DNA from: Melampsora larici-populina 98AG31
Lineage: Eukaryota; Basidiomycota; Pucciniomycetes; Pucciniales; Melampsoraceae
Assembly: GCF_000204055.1 (NCBI RefSeq)
Contig: NW_006768771.1
Span: 1,637,681 to 1,701,680 of the forward strand
DNA: 64,000 bases
Direction of reading: 5' to 3'
Shown here: positions 31,903-44,643 of the stretch, in pieces
Position numbering within the stretch: the stretch's first letter is position 1
Layout: every line of letters starts with the position of its first letter
Notes under the pieces: generated by a model
Told to the model about the DNA's origin: nothing
The model's input: the letters and a program-made list of their open reading frames with translations, nothing else
Database searches by the model: none
Translations under genes and position numbers: made by a program

Positions 31903-33593
31903 TTGGAGCTTCAAAATTCACTACCTCTCACTTAGACCTTACCTTTTTGCCTTTTGCTTATCACACCTGTTACCCCATCCAAAAATACTCAATAGCTTGA
32001 CTAAAACTTTGTCTATATAGCCCATCCTCTAGCTCTAGCTTGTTCTGTTGTTTTGTTCTGTTTTTTTTTCTTTGTTCTCTGAGACCCGCTTTTTTTCTCT
32101 TCTCTTTCGTGATCATCAATCCCCAACTAAAAATCAAAAGGAGATATAGCTTGATATTTTTTATCTATGAAAGAAAAGAAAGGAAGTGGGATAAGATAGA
32201 TATATATCCAGCTACACACTTTAAAAAAGGAAGAAGTTTTGTTTTGATTCATAGACTTATTTAACACAAAAAAAAGCTAGACTTCGGGTTTCAAGGTACG
32301 GGTTGCATGTCAATCAATGGTGAGGTCTTGTAGCAGATGACCGAACACCTCGAATGACTTATTCTGCGGGCTAAACTCTTGTTTCCCAAATCTAGGTTGA
32401 CATTCCGTCTTTCTATAGATTTGGGACTACTTTATCCTTGCCTATCTTTTTAATCTCAACCAAAGAGAACGCCTAACATAGTTTTGTACTTTCAGGGCAC
32501 CGACTCAGGGATCCCTCATTGATACGAGGTGTATAGCTTTGAAGAGGCCTTGCATCAGAAGTAATTTTGTCAGTGATGAAGCGTTTGGAAGCAAGTGAGA
32601 AGCTTTTTATCTGAAGCTTCACTCTTGACGCCTCGCGAAAGGTTCATCTGCATCACTCGTCAAAGCATTCACTTCACGGCCTCTGCTCGAACTCGAGGTT
32701 CTACTATTTCAAGGTTTCTCAAACTCAACTTGTTGTTCTTTAGATCGTTCAGCGCGATGTACGCCTTTTGTTCGTAGTGGCGTAGATCTTCAGGGTCTCG
32801 GATGATGGTCGAATTGAATGAACCCTGTCTTCTATCGAGATTCAACACTTGACTCGGCAATCGTGATTTGACCATCTCAAGTAGCACAACCAATGGCGAG
32901 GGAAGCCCATAACTTAGACCCTTGTTGAACTGAATCCTACGCGAGGTTTTCACTCGTTGGCAAGTGAATCACGACTCAGCATCACATCACTCGAAATGCA
33001 ACCCTCGTTTTCCCTTCAGATCAACTCGGCGTCTTCATTAAGTTGAATCCTCAATCTTCAGCTTTCACTCTTCAACTCGCTGGGCTCAAATCACCAGATT
33101 CACTGATCACTGACGATTAAGTGATCTATATCCTTCTTCATGACTCAGTCCATCTTAACTTCAGGGTGAAATACAATGCAAATGTTTTTTTTTCCTTTCC
33201 ATTTTTCCCTGTTCATTTTGTGAAAGTCTTCTCTGCTTGAAGGTTGATCTTATTCTGTGAATGAAGATAACATTTTTTTTCCTTCAACGAAGATTGACTT
33301 CCTTTCTGGATTTGATTGTCAAATTCTATTTTTTTGTCTAAAGTGTATCTCTCAAAATTTTCTCCTTTCGTATCAAGAATTGTACAAATCAAGAATTCAA
33401 ATAGCTCAGCATACCACACACATATCACCACCATTTCTTTTCCTTACTTTTCTCGTCTATATTTTTCGCTTTCTTTCCTTTCAGAGAATTTTTCCATCAT
33501 CGTTTGAGTTCCAGCTTTGGCTGTTACTCGACAAGTTTCACGCAACGCTGATTTAACCACAGGTACTTTCAAATATAGTGTGCACACTTCTCA
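31903..33593. other. Intergenic with one weak minus-strand ORF
   Basis: Up to about 32280 this looks like PAB2 3' UTR. The ORF 32953-32669 on the minus strand (from GTG, about 94 aa, containing LPSPLVVLLEMVKSRLPSQ) has plausible composition but no ATG, splice partner or homology I can name. 33180-33590 is T-rich promoter or leader DNA for the next gene. Confidence 0.35.
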
Positions 33594-34943
33594 ATGGTTC
33601 CAGGTATGACCTTGTTTTGGAACTTTTAATGAGTTCATTCCTAAGAAGCCTTCATTGACATTTGCTTTGCATCATCCTTCAGCGCCGAAAGACAAAGTAA
33701 ACAAAGATGCTGAGTCTTTACCTTTACGAATTCGAGCCACGAATAATCAGACTGAGAAAACCGACTCAGAAGTTCCTAAGGCAACCGCATCTAATAACCA
33801 ATCAATATCTCATCATCAGGAAAAGTCATCACCACCCATGAAACCAGGGACTCTAACTAATTCATCTTCACATAAAGAATCAGGACATACCCCATTTACT
33901 TCCCACAATATCACCTCAAATATCACCTCTGCTCCTCTCACACATGTATCATATTCAAACGCGAGTAGCAATACGTCAAAACCAATAAGCCAAGGAAATT
34001 CTAGTTCTACATCACCAAATACTATCGACTTGAATGAATATGGACCAGAAGTAGAAACAAATGCTAGTCTCCCATCAGGTGTGCCGAGACCAAGCGTACT
34101 ATGTGCAATTGTCTTCGCAGCTTTGGCAGGATGTGCAGTTTTAATTTGGATAGGTAGTAGAATTTTATTAGCTTTTAGACGTAAAAGATCAAAAGCAAAT
34201 CGAAAAGAATGGACACCACCTAAACCAAATCAAAGAGGACCCAAAGAAGAAAACGAATTAGAAATCATTCAAAATGAAAGAGATTCGATTGGAAAAGATT
34301 TAAAGTTTCTATCTTCATCATCTTTCAATCAAAACAGGTTTCAACAGTTTAGTGAAATTCGACATTATCCTCAAACACCAGAACAACATAGAGCAGAAGA
34401 AGATTTTACAAAATGGTGGAGAGAAAAACAATGGAATGAAGATGATAGTACATTAAATCATAAACGACCTGAATCTAGTTTATCTAAATTTTATGATCCT
34501 TATCAATCGGAAAGAAATGAATCTAGGATGGGATTTAGAAAACTTTCGGTTTGTAGTAGTAGTGGTGGTAGTCATAGTAGTCATAATGATAAAAGGATTG
34601 GAAATTATGATCATAATTTCTCTCATCATATGATCGAACCTAAGAAAAAAGTTAAGGTTGATGGATGGCTTGGAACAGTTGGTGAAGAAGCGGGTTGTAG
34701 ATCTTCGTCAGTGAATTTCTTCTACTCTTTTCGATTAGCACTGATGTTTTATCTATTTATTTCAGAATGGGATCAACTTGGTCACAAGAAAGTTGGGAAG
34801 ATTTCGAAGCACATTCTTCTATTTCTCCATCTGATTCTGCTTCACGTGTTCCTTATCCACAACATTCACAACATCATCAAAGAGAACCAAGTTCACGTAG
34901 GAATAGATTAGTTTCGATTCAAGAACTCCCTCCGCTTCGTTAA
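33594..34943 (+). CDS. Single-pass membrane protein with Ser/Thr/Asn-rich region
   Basis: Three exons: 33594-33603, 33683-34706 and 34766-34943 (introns 79 and 59 nt), 403 aa. Residues ~10-150 are rich in Ser/Thr/Asn with several N-x-S/T sites (NQT, NQS, NIT, NAS, NSS), typical of a glycosylated extracellular region. A hydrophobic helix (LCAIVFAALAGCAVLIWIG) follows, then a basic stop-transfer FRRKRSKANRK and a long charged cytoplasmic tail with poly-Ser/Gly and His runs. The layout resembles fungal wall-stress sensors (Mid2/WSC-like), but there is no WSC or Cys-rich domain. No signal peptide precedes the ectodomain in this model, so an upstream exon may be missing or the helix may serve as a signal anchor. 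Confidence 0.7.
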
Positions 34944-35963
34944 AGTTGACTCTTCATTTCTTAACATGAAACAATATCATTCAACAGACATTTACTGACT
35001 TAGTGTCATCCATTCTTTCATGTTACTTCTTCCTTTCATTGAGTTTAATTTGTTTCATTTTTTTCGTTTTCAAGAAGTAAGATAAAAGATCACAGAGTAC
35101 GAAAAAAAAACTCACAATCTTTTCTTTTTTTGTGTAGATGTATGTTTTTTTTTGTAAAATCAAAGTACAGAAAAAAAAATCATACTTTCTGTTTGGTTTG
35201 GTTTTTTGAAAGATTTATTTTACTTTAGTTTTATTTTATTGGGTTTTATTATATGATCAGCAAGTGATTATGATTTAAGACTTTTTTTCTTAGAAAAAGT
35301 TGTTTTGTCTAGTAGTTGTATCATATGGAAATCATACCACAAATTCTTCACAATCTTTTCTTCTCAATGACTTTGATGAATGATTTTCTTGGTAAAATCA
35401 TTTCTGATAATCTTTGATTGTATTGGGTACACCGTTTGGCTACTCAGAGAGCTCGCTCAATTCTCAAGAATTTCTTTGAATTACTCATCGTGCCCTGCAC
35501 TTGCGGTCAAAGTCATAAAATGTCTTCAGATAACGCTCACCAGTGTCTTACATCAGATATTTTGTGTTTTTTTGTTTGGAAGAACTTTTCGTATGTTTCC
35601 TTTTACTAGACCTTCTCACCAAGCAAAAGCCCTGATCATCTGAATGACACATCTAGAACCCCATCGATGTCTGCTTGATAAAGATATGGAGATGTGGGTC
35701 AAAGTACGACTGCTTGTTGACGTTTAATGGACGTTGCGACTGGTTGCGGACACAATTTACATACATAACGCATATGTAAACTTTAGCGGGTTATTGTCAC
35801 GTGCACCGTGTAACATCACATTGTAACAAAAAAGTTTCTCTGTTTGAAGTTTGATGGAATTTTGAAATTTTGGCTTTGTCTTTTGAAATCACCAAAGTTG
35901 ACAAATCGACTAACTTGTACCATTAAACATATCTTCCAACATCAGATAGACCCTTCAATCGCG
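34944..35963. other. Intergenic, RecQ promoter
   Basis: T-rich 3' UTR of the preceding gene to about 35300, then DNA with no supported ORF. A CACGTG E-box-like hexamer lies in the last 200 bp before the RecQ start. Confidence 0.4.
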
Positions 35964-38900
35964 ATGCCTAATGCAAAATCATCGCAGACAGTTCTCGACC
36001 TTTGTTCCTCACCTGAACCTGAAGAGCCAGTCTTCGATGAGGAGAGTACGAAGGAGGTGATGCGATTCCACTCACTACTCATTCTCAATCGTCGCAAGAA
36101 ATCATTTCGGGTTCCCCAATACCAATCGAATTCAAGCTGATGATATGTCTATCAAATACCATATAGATCATGTCCGAAGCAAAACGATGTCTGACTGAAG
36201 TATGGGGTTTTGATGAATTTCGAGGCGTTCAAGAAGCAGTAATTCGTAGATTACTTTGTGAAGGACTTGGTGCGACTGTTTTAATGCCAACTGGTGGTGG
36301 AAAAAGTTTGCTTTATCAAGTTCAGCACTTCGTACCTCTCTTAATAAATATGTATAAACAATGACCCAAAACGTCAGAAACACATCGATAGAATTCTAAT
36401 TGAAGCCTCTTGTTTTATTTCTTTAATCCCTCTTTTTTCAATGAATCCAAGCTCCCTGCTTTGCTACTTCCTGGACTTACTGTTGTCATATCGCCATTGC
36501 TTGCGCTCATGAAAGTACGTACCTGTTATGCGTTGGACAAAGAGACATCGAAAATTCATAGCCTAAAACCTCCTTTGCCTGTTAGGACCAAGTGGATGGA
36601 TTGGTTCAAAGAGGAGTACCAGCGGCTTCTTTGGATTCAATGCAAGATATGCAGCAAGCTGCTTGCGTGAAAGCAGAAGTTAGAAGTGGAAAGATCAAAT
36701 TACTATACGTGGCTCCCGAAAGACTGAATAATGAACTCTTCTTGGACATGATGAACGGTTTGGAATGCATCAGTATGGTAGCAGTGGATGAGGCGTAAGC
36801 AAGCATAAACTCCCAATATTTGTTTTATCAATCCTTACTGATGAAGTTTCTTTAGACATTGTATTTCTGAATGGGGTCCATCGTTTCGACCAGATTATCT
36901 CAAGGTCGCGCGGTTTGCACAAGAAGTCTCTGCACAACGTGTCTTGGCGTTAACTGCGACTGCGACACCCCAAGTAGCAAAAGAAGTCAGTTATCTGATC
37001 ATCATGAGACTGTTCATTTGCTACACATTCTGATTATCTTGATTGTATCTAGATCTGTGCTGGATTCTCAATAGATTACGACACTGGTTTATTCAAGACA
37101 TCAACTTATCGAAAGAATCTTACCTTAAAAGTCGAGGTTGCCACAACTCCAGAAGAAAAACTTTCAGTCTTGATACCCATGCTGCAACGGCGTACAGGTG
37201 CAGCAATCGTTTATGTGACTACCCAAGGTGATGCAGAGGATTTGGTACAACTTTTGCGTAGGAGAGGATTAGACGAAGCTGGAGTTTATCATGCTGGTAT
37301 GAGCTCAGAAGATAGGTTGAGAACTCAAGAAAAATTCATTCAAAGTGAACGAGTAAGTTTTCTTGAATTAATTTCGACGAAACCTCGAAGTTCACCAACA
37401 TCATTCTATCCAAGCTAATTATTCTATCTTCTGATTCGATAGGGAATCGTTTGTTCTACTATAGCTTTCGGGATGGGTATTGACAAAGCTACAATCAGAC
37501 AAGTCATTCATTACAAGTTACCTAAAACCCTTGAGAACTATTCTCAAGAGATTGGTAGAGCTGGTAGAGATGGATTACCATCTGAATGTTGTGTTTTTTT
37601 ATCGAAATATGATATACCTCCTTTAGAAGCTTTCGCACGTGGTAATACTCCAAGTCTTAGGTCCATGAAAAGCTGGGTGGCGGACGTGTTTACTACCGAC
37701 TTAGATGAGGACGAGTGCCTGGTGTTTAATCACTACGCACAAGCTAAGGCGTGAGTCATCCGTCTTGATCTATGAAACTTGAAGATATGATTATTGAGCT
37801 TACCGTAAGATGTATCTGATGTATTCACCAGGCATGATATTAAGGTCAGCTTATCTTTGAATCGCTATCAATAAACACACACCATTGATGACTGATACAT
37901 TTCGTGTTTTCAGATCAATACTCTCGGTCTACTGTTTGCTCAACTTGAGCTTAATTTTAACCTCATGAGGGCTACTACACCATTCTATAGTGTCTTCACT
38001 TGGCCTAGAGATGATAGAATTATAGCTAAGATGAAAGCTGAAAAAGGAGATCTTGCTCGAACGCTTTGTAATCATATGTCAAACGGACCGTCTAATTCTT
38101 CGGTACGAATTCTCTTTCCGATTCCAACATTGATGATAACATGACTTACCTATCACCACGTTACTTGACCTGATTTGACAGATTGATATTGCTGAGACTG
38201 CGAGTCTTACCGGTATAAGACGTGCAGATCTGACAGCGCAGTTGAATCGTTGGCAGGCGTGCGTCAACTTTTACTATTTCAACCTTCTACTTAAAAAGAT
38301 GATAACGCAGCCTCTGGAGACTTTTTACCGATGGCTGTAAAATCTAGGATGTTTGATTTCCAAACAAAAGGTTCACAAGTTCGGCACAGGTATCGGCTTT
38401 TGACAGAGGACGGAAATATGCCAGGGATCGAAATGGTTGACATCATAGCTACTCAACTATATGACGAGATGTTCAAGCGTGAAGAAGCTGATGTCGGTCG
38501 CTTGTACGAAGTCGTGGATTTGTTAACTAAAGACGATTGTATGTCCGAGTCCAATTATCCGATGCCAAAGATTATTCTATCATTGGGCATACGGTGAGGA
38601 TTTGAAGAGATAAGGATTGTTGATTTCTGATGAACCTTATTGTACGGGGTTTAGGTATAGCGCAAAGCTTGGCTGCATACTTTGGAGACCATGAGTCTAT
38701 TCCTCTCAGCTCATGCGGGGCATGCATTGTGAGTTACGACCTTATCATCTTTTTGGGTAAAGTTTTTTTCAGTGGAATAAGGATACAACAATCTGATGAT
38801 GTTTTGATATGCATTAATAATCACTTTTCAAGTATTGCGCGACCTTGGAACCGATCAAATTTGATTGTAAAGTCGAAACCAAAGTTGATGCCGTGAAAGC

Positions 38901-39405
38901 GAAGCTCATTTTAGATGTAAGAATATCAAAAATTATATCATTCAATGAGATTTCAAACAAAAAAGCTGACTTTTTTGACTCATCCTTTTCTTCGATCCCT
39001 TCTGACACCTTCTCCAATACTGTTATTACATTCAAATTGGTTGATTATCAATTATCAAAAAAGGCATGCCCATATCGAGATGATGCACGTTTATTAGCAC
39101 GTATCGCTCTTGGCATCGCATCACCACGTACAACGGAACTCAAACTGACTAAGGCGAGCGAAGGGGGACCTTTTGGATGTATGGAAGATACCCAATTCGA
39201 TCAATTGATAACCTATTTCGAAAAAGAATGTAAGAAGGCCAAGTATATCAACAAGCCTGTGATCAAACCTGTCGCCAAACCTTGGGGCAAGTCTGCCAGT
39301 AGTGCTAAACCTAGTGCTAGACCTAGTCCCAAGGCTAGCGGAAGTAAATCTCCTGGCAAGTACAGCGGAAGTAGTGTTGCAGCCAAACGTATGCGAAAGG
39401 GATGA
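35964..39405 (+). CDS. RecQ-family ATP-dependent DNA helicase
   Basis: Fourteen exons (first 35964-36056, last 39064-39405), about 753 aa. Helicase motifs in order: I MPTGGGKS (Walker A), Ia [24 protein letters not shown] (codon split between exons 4 and 5), [59 protein letters not shown] zinc-binding-like segment follows (CGACIYC), and the tail is basic Lys/Pro/Ser-rich ([18 protein letters not shown]). No HRDC domain is visible. RecQ enzymes unwind 3'-5' and act in recombination and replication repair. Exon 8 is only 13 nt (37832-37844). The exon 10/11 junction (38258/38311) is one base out of phase: either a real frameshift, a sequencing error, or use of the weak GTTGGC donor at 38249. Exon 11 ends at GTATGT 38539, which restores [14 protein letters not shown]. 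Confidence 0.85.
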
Positions 39406-40807
39406 ACAGTCGACTCGAAGGTACCGGTCTTAGTCATGTGATTGAAGGAAAAACTTGCGTTTGTTGGATGCCTCCAACCGACGAGATAATTCAGAGATTT
39501 TTGAAGAAAGGAGGTATACCCAAGTGAAAAGACTAAAGGCAACAAGATACGAGTAAATAAAAAGATCTTAAAGATGATCAGTTAAAAAAACCTTTGTACA
39601 TAGGTATTCTTTTCTCTCATTTGGCAAGTCATTGTATTTTGTACGTTTTATTTGCATCTAGCTAGATAGTACTCAAAACAATCTCATTCATTGAATGTAC
39701 ATGAAAAATGCATATATATCTAGTAGACTTCATATTTTGTTGACATTTGGATGGTTGAAGTACATTGATTGATGACTTCAATATGACTGCTTTTTGCGGC
39801 GTGTCATATTTGAGTAGGCAAAACACATCCCTCTAGAGCGATGGCATGGTTTGAGGGATAACAGCTTCACCATTGGAAAGAGTTGACTATTCCGTAGAAT
39901 TTGGAAGCTCGAGATGAGCTGACATGAGTAAATCGAAAATGAAACTTGTTGTTATTTCAAGCAGACAGAAATGTTAGAAAAACTGTCTCTGAGTGGCAAG
40001 ATCTATAACTCTTGGAGATTGATTGTCTTAGATAGCATATAAAAAGTCCGGTCTTGGAAACGACGACACATGGGATACAAACTTGACTCATGTGAAAGCC
40101 TTGGTGTGTGAATCCAACTCAGCCAGATTGGACAATTCAAAATCTGGTATTCCGACAGTCTTTCCCTCTCTTTTGCTCTCCAGCAAATTTTTCCAACTTT
40201 GATTACTGCCACTTATCTCAAAACCCGATAAGAAGTCATTCAATGAGACCTATCACAGAGAAGCGAATCAAGTGATGATCTTTCTTGCTTTACAAAAAAA
40301 TGATGAAAAGATTTAGGTTATCAAAGATCAATAAGTTTATATATAAATATATATGCATGTATGTATATATAAGGGATGATGATTAGTTTCTTGAAGGTAG
40401 AAAAAGATAATATGAACTCAAGAAAGTTTGTAACATGGTTGAAAGAAAAAATGAGAGCTTATACAAGAAATGTCACGGTAAAAATGACTGTGAAATAATG
40501 ATTGTGATAAGTTTAACGACTAGGTTTTTCGATTTTTTTTTGGTAATTTGCATTTATGATGTTGAAAAAGTTAGGCAAAGGAATAAAGAAATGGAAATAT
40601 TGTCTCATCATTATCTCTGTGTCTTCTCCTCATCTGTAGAAATCTTTCAATTGATATGAACTTCTAGATGGCAGTACCGAACTCTACGCGTTCTGCGGGA
40701 AACCTTCCAAGCCTAGACCCAGATCCAATCACAACGCCCAGTTGCCTAAAAGAACAAGAGAGTAAGTAAACTTTTCCTAACCAAAAGAATTTTGAAGAAA
40801 ATCTTAT
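39406..40807. other. Intergenic, no gene seen
   Basis: AT-rich, with TA-rich runs at 40320-40375. An ORF at 40435-40659 has skewed composition and no support. Confidence 0.45.
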
Positions 40808-41350
40808 TTACTCGAAATCAAATTCATTACAGCTCATGAATGAATCTCTATTCCCAACTTCTGAGTTTGCGAAAGAATTAAGACTAGATCCTGATTCTCG
40901 ATGAGATTGACGTGTTGAATTATCATTTGGTCCTAACCTGTCCATACAAATGATTTCATTCTTTCCCTCCCCTTCATCTTTGACAAAATCTTCTGATTCC
41001 ACTTCTGAATCTTGACTTTCTCGATTGTGAACCTCATTGCCTTCATTGAAACAAGGTAATCTGTCGAGTTGAGCTAAAGGTCTAGGTTTTTCCCAAAGAC
41101 TTTTTTCCATTCCAGCTCTAGCCAGATAAGCAGCTCTGATCTCAGATAGAGCTACTGAATCTTCATCTGAGCTCTTTTGACTTGATGGAGATGAAACGAG
41201 AGACGGTAAAAGTAATGGTTTCTTTGCCGGTCTTGAGGTTTGATTTCCTTTTCTTGCTTGTTTGATTTTCTTGGTGGCGTAGACTGAGATTGAACCGGCA
41301 ACTGAGACTAGACCGATGGCAAAGGCCATTGATGAACCTAGATCTGCCAT
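40808..41350 (-). CDS. Small protein with N-terminal membrane helix, unknown function
   Basis: Single uninterrupted ORF of 180 aa from ATG 41350. Residues 7-25 (SMAFAIGLVSVAGSISVYA) form a hydrophobic helix followed at once by KKIKQARKG, consistent with an N-terminal membrane anchor (N-out/C-in). The rest is polar: a Ser-rich stretch, AYLARAGMEKSLWEKPRPLAQLDRL in the middle, then acidic and Ser-rich residues ending CNEFDFE. No signal cleavage site is obvious and I recognise no family. Small size and anchor would fit a mitochondrial or ER membrane accessory protein, but this is a guess. Confidence 0.6.
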   Translation of the reverse strand: MADLGSSMAFAIGLVSVAGSISVYATKKIKQARKGNQTSRPAKKPLLLPSLVSSPSSQKSSDEDSVALSEIRAAYLARAGMEKSLWEKPRPLAQLDRLPCFNEGNEVHNRESQDSEVESEDFVKDEGEGKNEIICMDRLGPNDNSTRQSHRESGSSLNSFANSEVGNRDSFMSCNEFDFE

Positions 41351-43004
41351 TGAACAGGATTTGTGTCGGGTCTTGGGTCGTTGAGAAACTCGGAAAGATA
41401 AGAACGGGATTGAAAGAATGAGATTTGAGACAAGCAGGCAAGAAGGACAAAGAGAGTTTGTTTAAAACGAATGGATGGGGATGTAGATCTCAAGTGAAAA
41501 CTTTAAAATCAAAGAGAAAGTAGAATTAGATTTTGCGAGACTAAATCAATGAGGGAATTGTAAGTTTGTGATCCATGAGGCGGGTGAAGATTGGATTCGC
41601 TCAGCCTTACTGCGAGAAACTTGAGACAGCAGGAGAGAACAGATTTGGAGACTGAGTTACGATGGATGTATTGTATTTCCATGTATCAGTTTAACTTCAT
41701 ACACACATCGCAGACGAGTCTAAAAGTGATGGAACCTAGGGTGAAACGAACTGTGAAGGATATATTTGATGTTCAGAGAATTATTGATCAGATACTTCCT
41801 TCACTGGCTTTATTGTAAAAGAGCCTTGAAACGCCTCGGATAAACTCATCAGAGTATGGTAACATAAAACCTACATTATATCAGAGAGAAAGATGAGAAG
41901 TGTCGAGTTTCTGCATTTTTCACTATCCCTTTGGCTGGGCGACGTTGTTGTGTTTAGTTCGGGATTATCCTTCTATCCGGCTAAGGCGAGCCAAGGGCCT
42001 ATTGGACCTATCAAAGATGAGACATACACAATCATTTCCAGAGTCTAGCAATTCGATCTGAAATCTAGGAAACAGAGTATCAATGAGATACTTGAAGAGA
42101 TATCATACGTTTTGCAAACAAGAAGGCCTTAGTGTGCCTTCTTGTTCAGGAGTGAAGACACTGTCACTGAGTGAATTGTTTGAGGATTTATCAAGTCATG
42201 AAGAAATTTGGCCTCATCTACCAAAAGCTTTGCGGACCTCCAGTAAGCTGTCAAGATGCCCAGAGCTCAACTTCATGTGTACATCATCTTTGCAGGTTTC
42301 ATCAGCTCTCATGAACCACAGGAGTGGCTCGTATTTATTTCCTGATTAAGTCATAAATAGTCATCGTAAAAGAACCATGTCATATTCTTAACAAACACTT
42401 TTGAATAAATACCAAATCCCTAGCTGGTTGTTCAGAGCAAGGTCAGAGCTTGGAACAAATCAGACATAAAGTTGAAGAATTGTTTCTTTTCATTTATATA
42501 GTCATTGAATAAAAACAATCTATGAAGTTTAGATTTCTCTCAACCCTGTATTCGATACCACAGTCACATATCTACTTACTTGAGCGACTCGCTCGAATCG
42601 ACACAACAAAGTAATACATAGGCGTTTCTTATCTTTTCCGAAGTTTTTTCAATATTCTTATTCAAATCAATTTGTGAATAAATACGCTTCATGACATTAT
42701 ACAAATATTGATTTTCTTTTCAAACACAAAATAGACAAAATATGAATCTTAAATATGATTATTCAAAGTTCGAGGGAGATGAGAGGCAAATAGTTATGAG
42801 GAGGCAAACATGATGTATGGTTGCGAGTGGTTCATGGCAAGAGAGAATACCAAAGCTTCAAGAAAGACCTTGTGGGGTATGAGAGGAGTCTTGTGCAATT
42901 GACAAGACAGGTATTAATTCTATTTGTAATAGGAGCAATACGCTTCATCTCATTATATAACCATTGATTTTCGTTTCAACCCCAAAATAAACATAGCATT
43001 AATA
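41351..43004. other. Intergenic; weak ORFs and a duplicated gene B 3' flank
   Basis: Two plus-strand ORFs (to 41818 and 42083-42349) lack supporting signals. DNA at about 42675-42765 is a diverged copy of 42940-43025, the 3' end of gene B (both start CGCTTCAT, with a shared TTGATTTTC..TTTCAA core), showing that the tail of gene B was also duplicated in tandem. Confidence 0.45.
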
Positions 43005-44529
43005 CTAAATATAATACCTATAAGTGTATAGATTCGCGTTTCCATCATATTTGAATCTATTGGTGTATACCCTAAATTCTTCATCATATCGTAGAATACC
43101 ATCATTCTTAGGAAATAATGGATTGTTTTCATAGCTTTCAAATTCTACCTCTTCTTCGGACTTGATCTCAGCTTCATCTTTGTTGTCAATCAAATGTCAA
43201 GAGTTGGACCAACGGAAATGGAAGCGAATATCAGTAAAGTGTACCACTTGAATCGAGTGAAAAAGGATTCAATGCATGAAGTGGAATAGAAGCATACCTT
43301 CTTCTGAACTCCTTCCTTCTCTTTCTGTGAGTTTGCTCAATGCCTCAGCTACAGCTTTGGCTTTGGCTTCAGCTTCTCGCTTTAGTCTGGTCTCTGGCGT
43401 GCTGATAACCAAGACCTCTTCGGAACCGGAGGGGATTGGTTGATCATCGACTTGATGGACGTGGACGATCTTGGGCAGAGTGGATGATTTGGGGTGCTAT
43501 GATGTGAAGAGGCGGTCAAAAAGAAAAAAGAGAAGAGTCTCAGAGACAAGAAGATTGACAAAGAAAAGCGAACGGAGTTGAAATACTCACCGAGTCTCTC
43601 TTCCTTAATGCATCTGGGAGAAGCTTCTTGAGTTTAGCTTTGAGGCTAAGAGGAAGTTCGGGAAGAGCTAGTGGAAATGGAAGCGAATATCAGTAAAGTG
43701 TACCACTTGAATCGAGTGACAAAGGATTCAATGCATGAAGTGGAATAGAAGCATACCTTCTCTTTCTGTGAGTTTGCTCAATGCCTCAGCTACAGCTTTG
43801 GCTTTGGCTTCAGCTTCAGCCTCGGCTTCTCGCTTTAGTCTAGTCTCTGGCGTGCTGATAACCGAGACCTCTTCGGAACCGGAAGGGATTGGTTGATTAT
43901 CTTGATGGACGTGGACGATCTTGGGCACAGTGGATGATTTGGGGTGCTATGATGTGAAGAGGCGGTCAAAAAGAAAAAAGAGAAAAGAGTCTCAGAGAAA
44001 AGAAGATTGACAAAGAAAAGCCAATGGAGTTGAAATACTCACCGAGTCTCCCTTCCTTAATGCATCTGCGCGAAGCTTCTTGAGTTTAGCTTTGAGGCTA
44101 AGAGGAAGTTTGGGAAGAGCTAGTGGAAATGGAAGCGAATATCAGTAAAGTGTACCACTTGAATCAAGTGAAAAAGGATCCAATGCATGAAGTGGAATAG
44201 AAGCATACCTTCTTCTGAACTCCTTCCTTCTCTTTCTGTGAGTTTGCTCAATGCCTCAGCTACAGCTTTGGCTTTGGCTTCAGCTTCAGCCTCGGCTTCT
44301 TGCTTTAGTCTGGTCTCTGGCGTGCTGAGAAGAGCTAGTCTTTCGCCCGTTTCTTGGAAGTGACGCTCTAGACCCGAGGCATAGCTCTTGAGAGAGAAAA
44401 GGAACAAGAGTAAGAGAAATGAAAAAGGAATGGGAGGATCGATCGAATAAAAGGAAGAGTTGAGTGAAAGGAAAAAAAAGAACATACAATGTAATCGTCC
44501 TCAACATCTGGCATCACAAAGTTTGACAT
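43005..44529 (-). CDS. Gene B: paralogue of gene A with duplicated exon module
   Basis: Seven minus-strand exons: 44529-44488, 44386-44209, 44119-44043, 43946-43757, 43667-43591, 43496-43298, 43177-43005; all phases agree (936 nt, 311 aa). The N-terminus MSNFVMPDVEDDYI aligns with FVTPYFEDDDV of gene A, and exon 2 (SYASGLER) with SYGSALER. A two-exon module then occurs twice: LPLSLKAKLKKL..DALRK (exons 3 and 5) followed by PKSST.PKIVHVHQ..STPETRLKREAEA (exons 4 and 6), with an Ala/Glu/Lys helix AKAKAVAEALSKLTERE. A third copy of that helix is in exon 2. The C-terminal exon is Tyr/Asn-rich. No signal peptide or known domain; probably coiled-coil. The repeated DNA module is about 455 bp. Confidence 0.7.
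43214..44330. repeat. About 455-bp tandem duplication inside gene B
   Basis: The phrase GGAAATGGAAGCGAATATCA recurs at 43214, 43673 and 44125 (spacings 459 and 452). Two full copies and one partial copy, nearly identical including introns, so the exon amplification is recent. Confidence 0.9.
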
Positions 44530-44636
44530 TCTAATCTTCTGGAGGTTATTGAGATCTTGAACCAATTTGAAGGTGATGTGATGTGATGTGGTAAGTTGTT
44601 AAAAAGTATTCAAGGAGGAATTTCACTTCGTACGGT

Positions 44637-44643
44637 TTATATA
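44637..44643 (-). promoter_or_regulatory. TATA-like box of gene B
   Basis: TATATAAACC on the minus strand 108 bp upstream of the gene B start, matching the element upstream of gene A. Confidence 0.5.

Noticed and set aside
38539..38654. RecQ exon 11 reading on to the donor at 38595
   Set aside because: That splice gives the wrong frame downstream; the donor GTATGT at 38539 restores the conserved [12 protein letters not shown] segment.
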